Under the pieces are notes generated by a model. The model was not told the origin of the DNA. It did no database searches and saw only the letters and a list, made by a program, of their open reading frames with translations. Source: Candidatus Omnitrophota bacterium (GTDB lineage Bacteria > Omnitrophota > Gorgyraeia > Gygaellales > Profunditerraquicolaceae). From it: 6,292 nucleotides of DNA. Within the stretch, counting starts at the first letter, position 1; each line of letters starts with the position of its first letter. The stretch is from contig JAHFFQ010000089.1 in assembly GCA_023247875.1 (NCBI GenBank), forward strand, positions 1-6,292, given 5' to 3'. The position numbers and the translations under genes were made by a program. Positions 5,601 through 6,292 of the stretch are shown piece after piece.

Positions 5601-6292
5601 CTCAGGAATAAATCCTTAAATTTCCCCGCCTTTTCCAACAGGGTATCGTAATAGTAGCCCCCGATAAAACTGCAGTTTCTCCGGCAACCTTGCATTTCCT
5701 TCCTTATCAACCCGGCATTCCCCCCTACCCACATGTCCTGCGGATTTTCTTCGGCAATATTCCCGATGAAGCCGTATTTATCGCAAAGCTGTACATTGCC
5801 ATCCGGCCTAACCATAAAGTTGCTTTTATACGCCTGACAGGGATACCCCATATAATGGCCAGGACTGGCATAATGAGAATGAATTAACCGTAGCTGCCTG
5901 ACGGAATTCATGATAGACCGACTGCTCCTTTTTCTTTTGACCAGCTCTTTAAAAATATGGTCCACCTTTCCTTTATCTTTTGGCCAGAGCCATTCCTCTC
6001 CCGGGGCTAACCCCTGGAAAAATATTTTTATTCTATTTTTCTCGGCAAAGCTCACCAAATCCGATAACTCATTCAGATTATAGCCGGTTACTGTTGTATA
6101 AAGCTGGACGGCGAGCCTGTCTTTTAACAGCTCAATAGCCTGGATGGCCTTACTGTATATCCCCGGAGTTCCCCTTAAAAAATCATGCGTCTCTGCTCTT
6201 ATTCCATCCAAGGATATGCTTATGAAATCAAGCCCGCTTTTGATGACCCTATCGGCGACAGTTTCATCTATCGAAGTGCCGTTTGTAGTAAT
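5597..6292 (-). CDS. Radical SAM enzyme with SPASM/twitch-like C-terminus, 5' end outside window
   Basis: The frame is open to the window edge, giving 231 residues. The TTG at 6211 is an internal Leu within the ISLDG motif and is not the start. ITTNGTS (1-7) and ISISLDG (24-30) are strands of the radical SAM barrel as seen in MoaA/SPASM-type enzymes. The CxxxCxxC cluster that generates the radical must lie beyond base 6292. The C-terminal part has four cysteines, Cys152, Cys170, Cys203 and Cys207, in the family pattern: PC, then VRPDGNVQLC, then IGNI, Trp188 and CRRNC. Four ligands suit one auxiliary [4Fe-4S] cluster (twitch-like or reduced SPASM) and not the two of a full SPASM domain. Such enzymes modify peptides, sugars or cofactors. 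The gene runs straight into the methyltransferase by a 4-base overlap. No precursor peptide gene is visible, so the substrate is open. Confidence 0.87.
   Translation of the reverse strand: MTTNGTSIDETVADRVIKSGLDFISISLDGIRAETHDFLRGTPGIYSKAIQAIELLKDRLAVQLYTTVTGYNLNELSDLVSFAEKNRIKIFFQGLAPGEEWLWPKDKGKVDHIFKELVKRKRSSRSIMNSVRQLRLIHSHYASPGHYMGYPCQAYKSNFMVRPDGNVQLCDKYGFIGNIAEENPQDMWVGGNAGLIRKEMQGCRRNCSFIGGYYYDTLLEKAGKFKDLFLR

Noticed and set aside
5597..6211. TTG at 6211 as the start of the radical SAM gene, which would make it an enzyme lacking its cluster domain
   Set aside because: The frame continues to the window edge and upstream codons give ITTNGTS and the strand leading into SLDG, typical of the barrel. 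The missing N-terminus is a window effect.

Overview
The window is almost fully coding: seven genes fill it and the longest gap between them is 7 bases. Five run on the + strand (1-4942) and two run toward them on the - strand (4950-6292). Both outermost genes are cut by the window edges, so neither is necessarily broken. The set of genes is bacterial and probably from a Gram-negative-type cell: a two-component system with a GGDEF-type output, an O-antigen ligase/polymerase family membrane protein, and a polyprenol-phosphate sugar synthase. Mid-range GC, extreme packing and mostly weak Shine-Dalgarno sequences would fit an environmental, uncultured lineage such as Omnitrophota or a deltaproteobacterium-like group. 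That placement is a guess from style and not from a marker gene.

The left half (1-3137) is a signalling cassette in one operon. It holds a FIST-domain sensor (C-terminal 238 residues visible), a membrane-tethered GAF histidine kinase, and a response regulator whose receiver domain is fused to a GGDEF-like domain. Junction gaps are 1 and 4 bases. The kinase and the receiver carry every key catalytic residue. The GGDEF domain reads GGDDF and lacks the Arg of the usual inhibitory RxxD site, but it keeps the GTP-recognising Asn and Asp. It may make c-di-GMP without the usual product inhibition, or be a weak or non-catalytic nucleotide-binding domain.

The middle (3140-4942) continues on the same strand, 2 bases after the regulator. 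It holds a polytopic Wzy/WaaL-family protein and a short, soluble dolichol-phosphate-mannose-synthase-like GT2 enzyme, 3 bases apart. This places glycan assembly genes in the same apparent transcription unit as the signalling genes, which suggests that the cassette controls a surface glycan or glycoprotein.

The right end (4950-6292, - strand) is a second unit: a radical SAM enzyme with a four-cysteine C-terminal auxiliary-cluster region, then a small class I SAM methyltransferase overlapping it by 4 bases (ATGA). Their substrate cannot be read from the sequence. Radical SAM/methyltransferase pairs occur in glycan clusters and in peptide-modification clusters, and no precursor peptide is visible here.

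I saw no RNA genes, CRISPR arrays, insertion sequences, integration sites or long repeats. There is no intergenic space large enough for a promoter inside the window, so both promoters must lie outside it.
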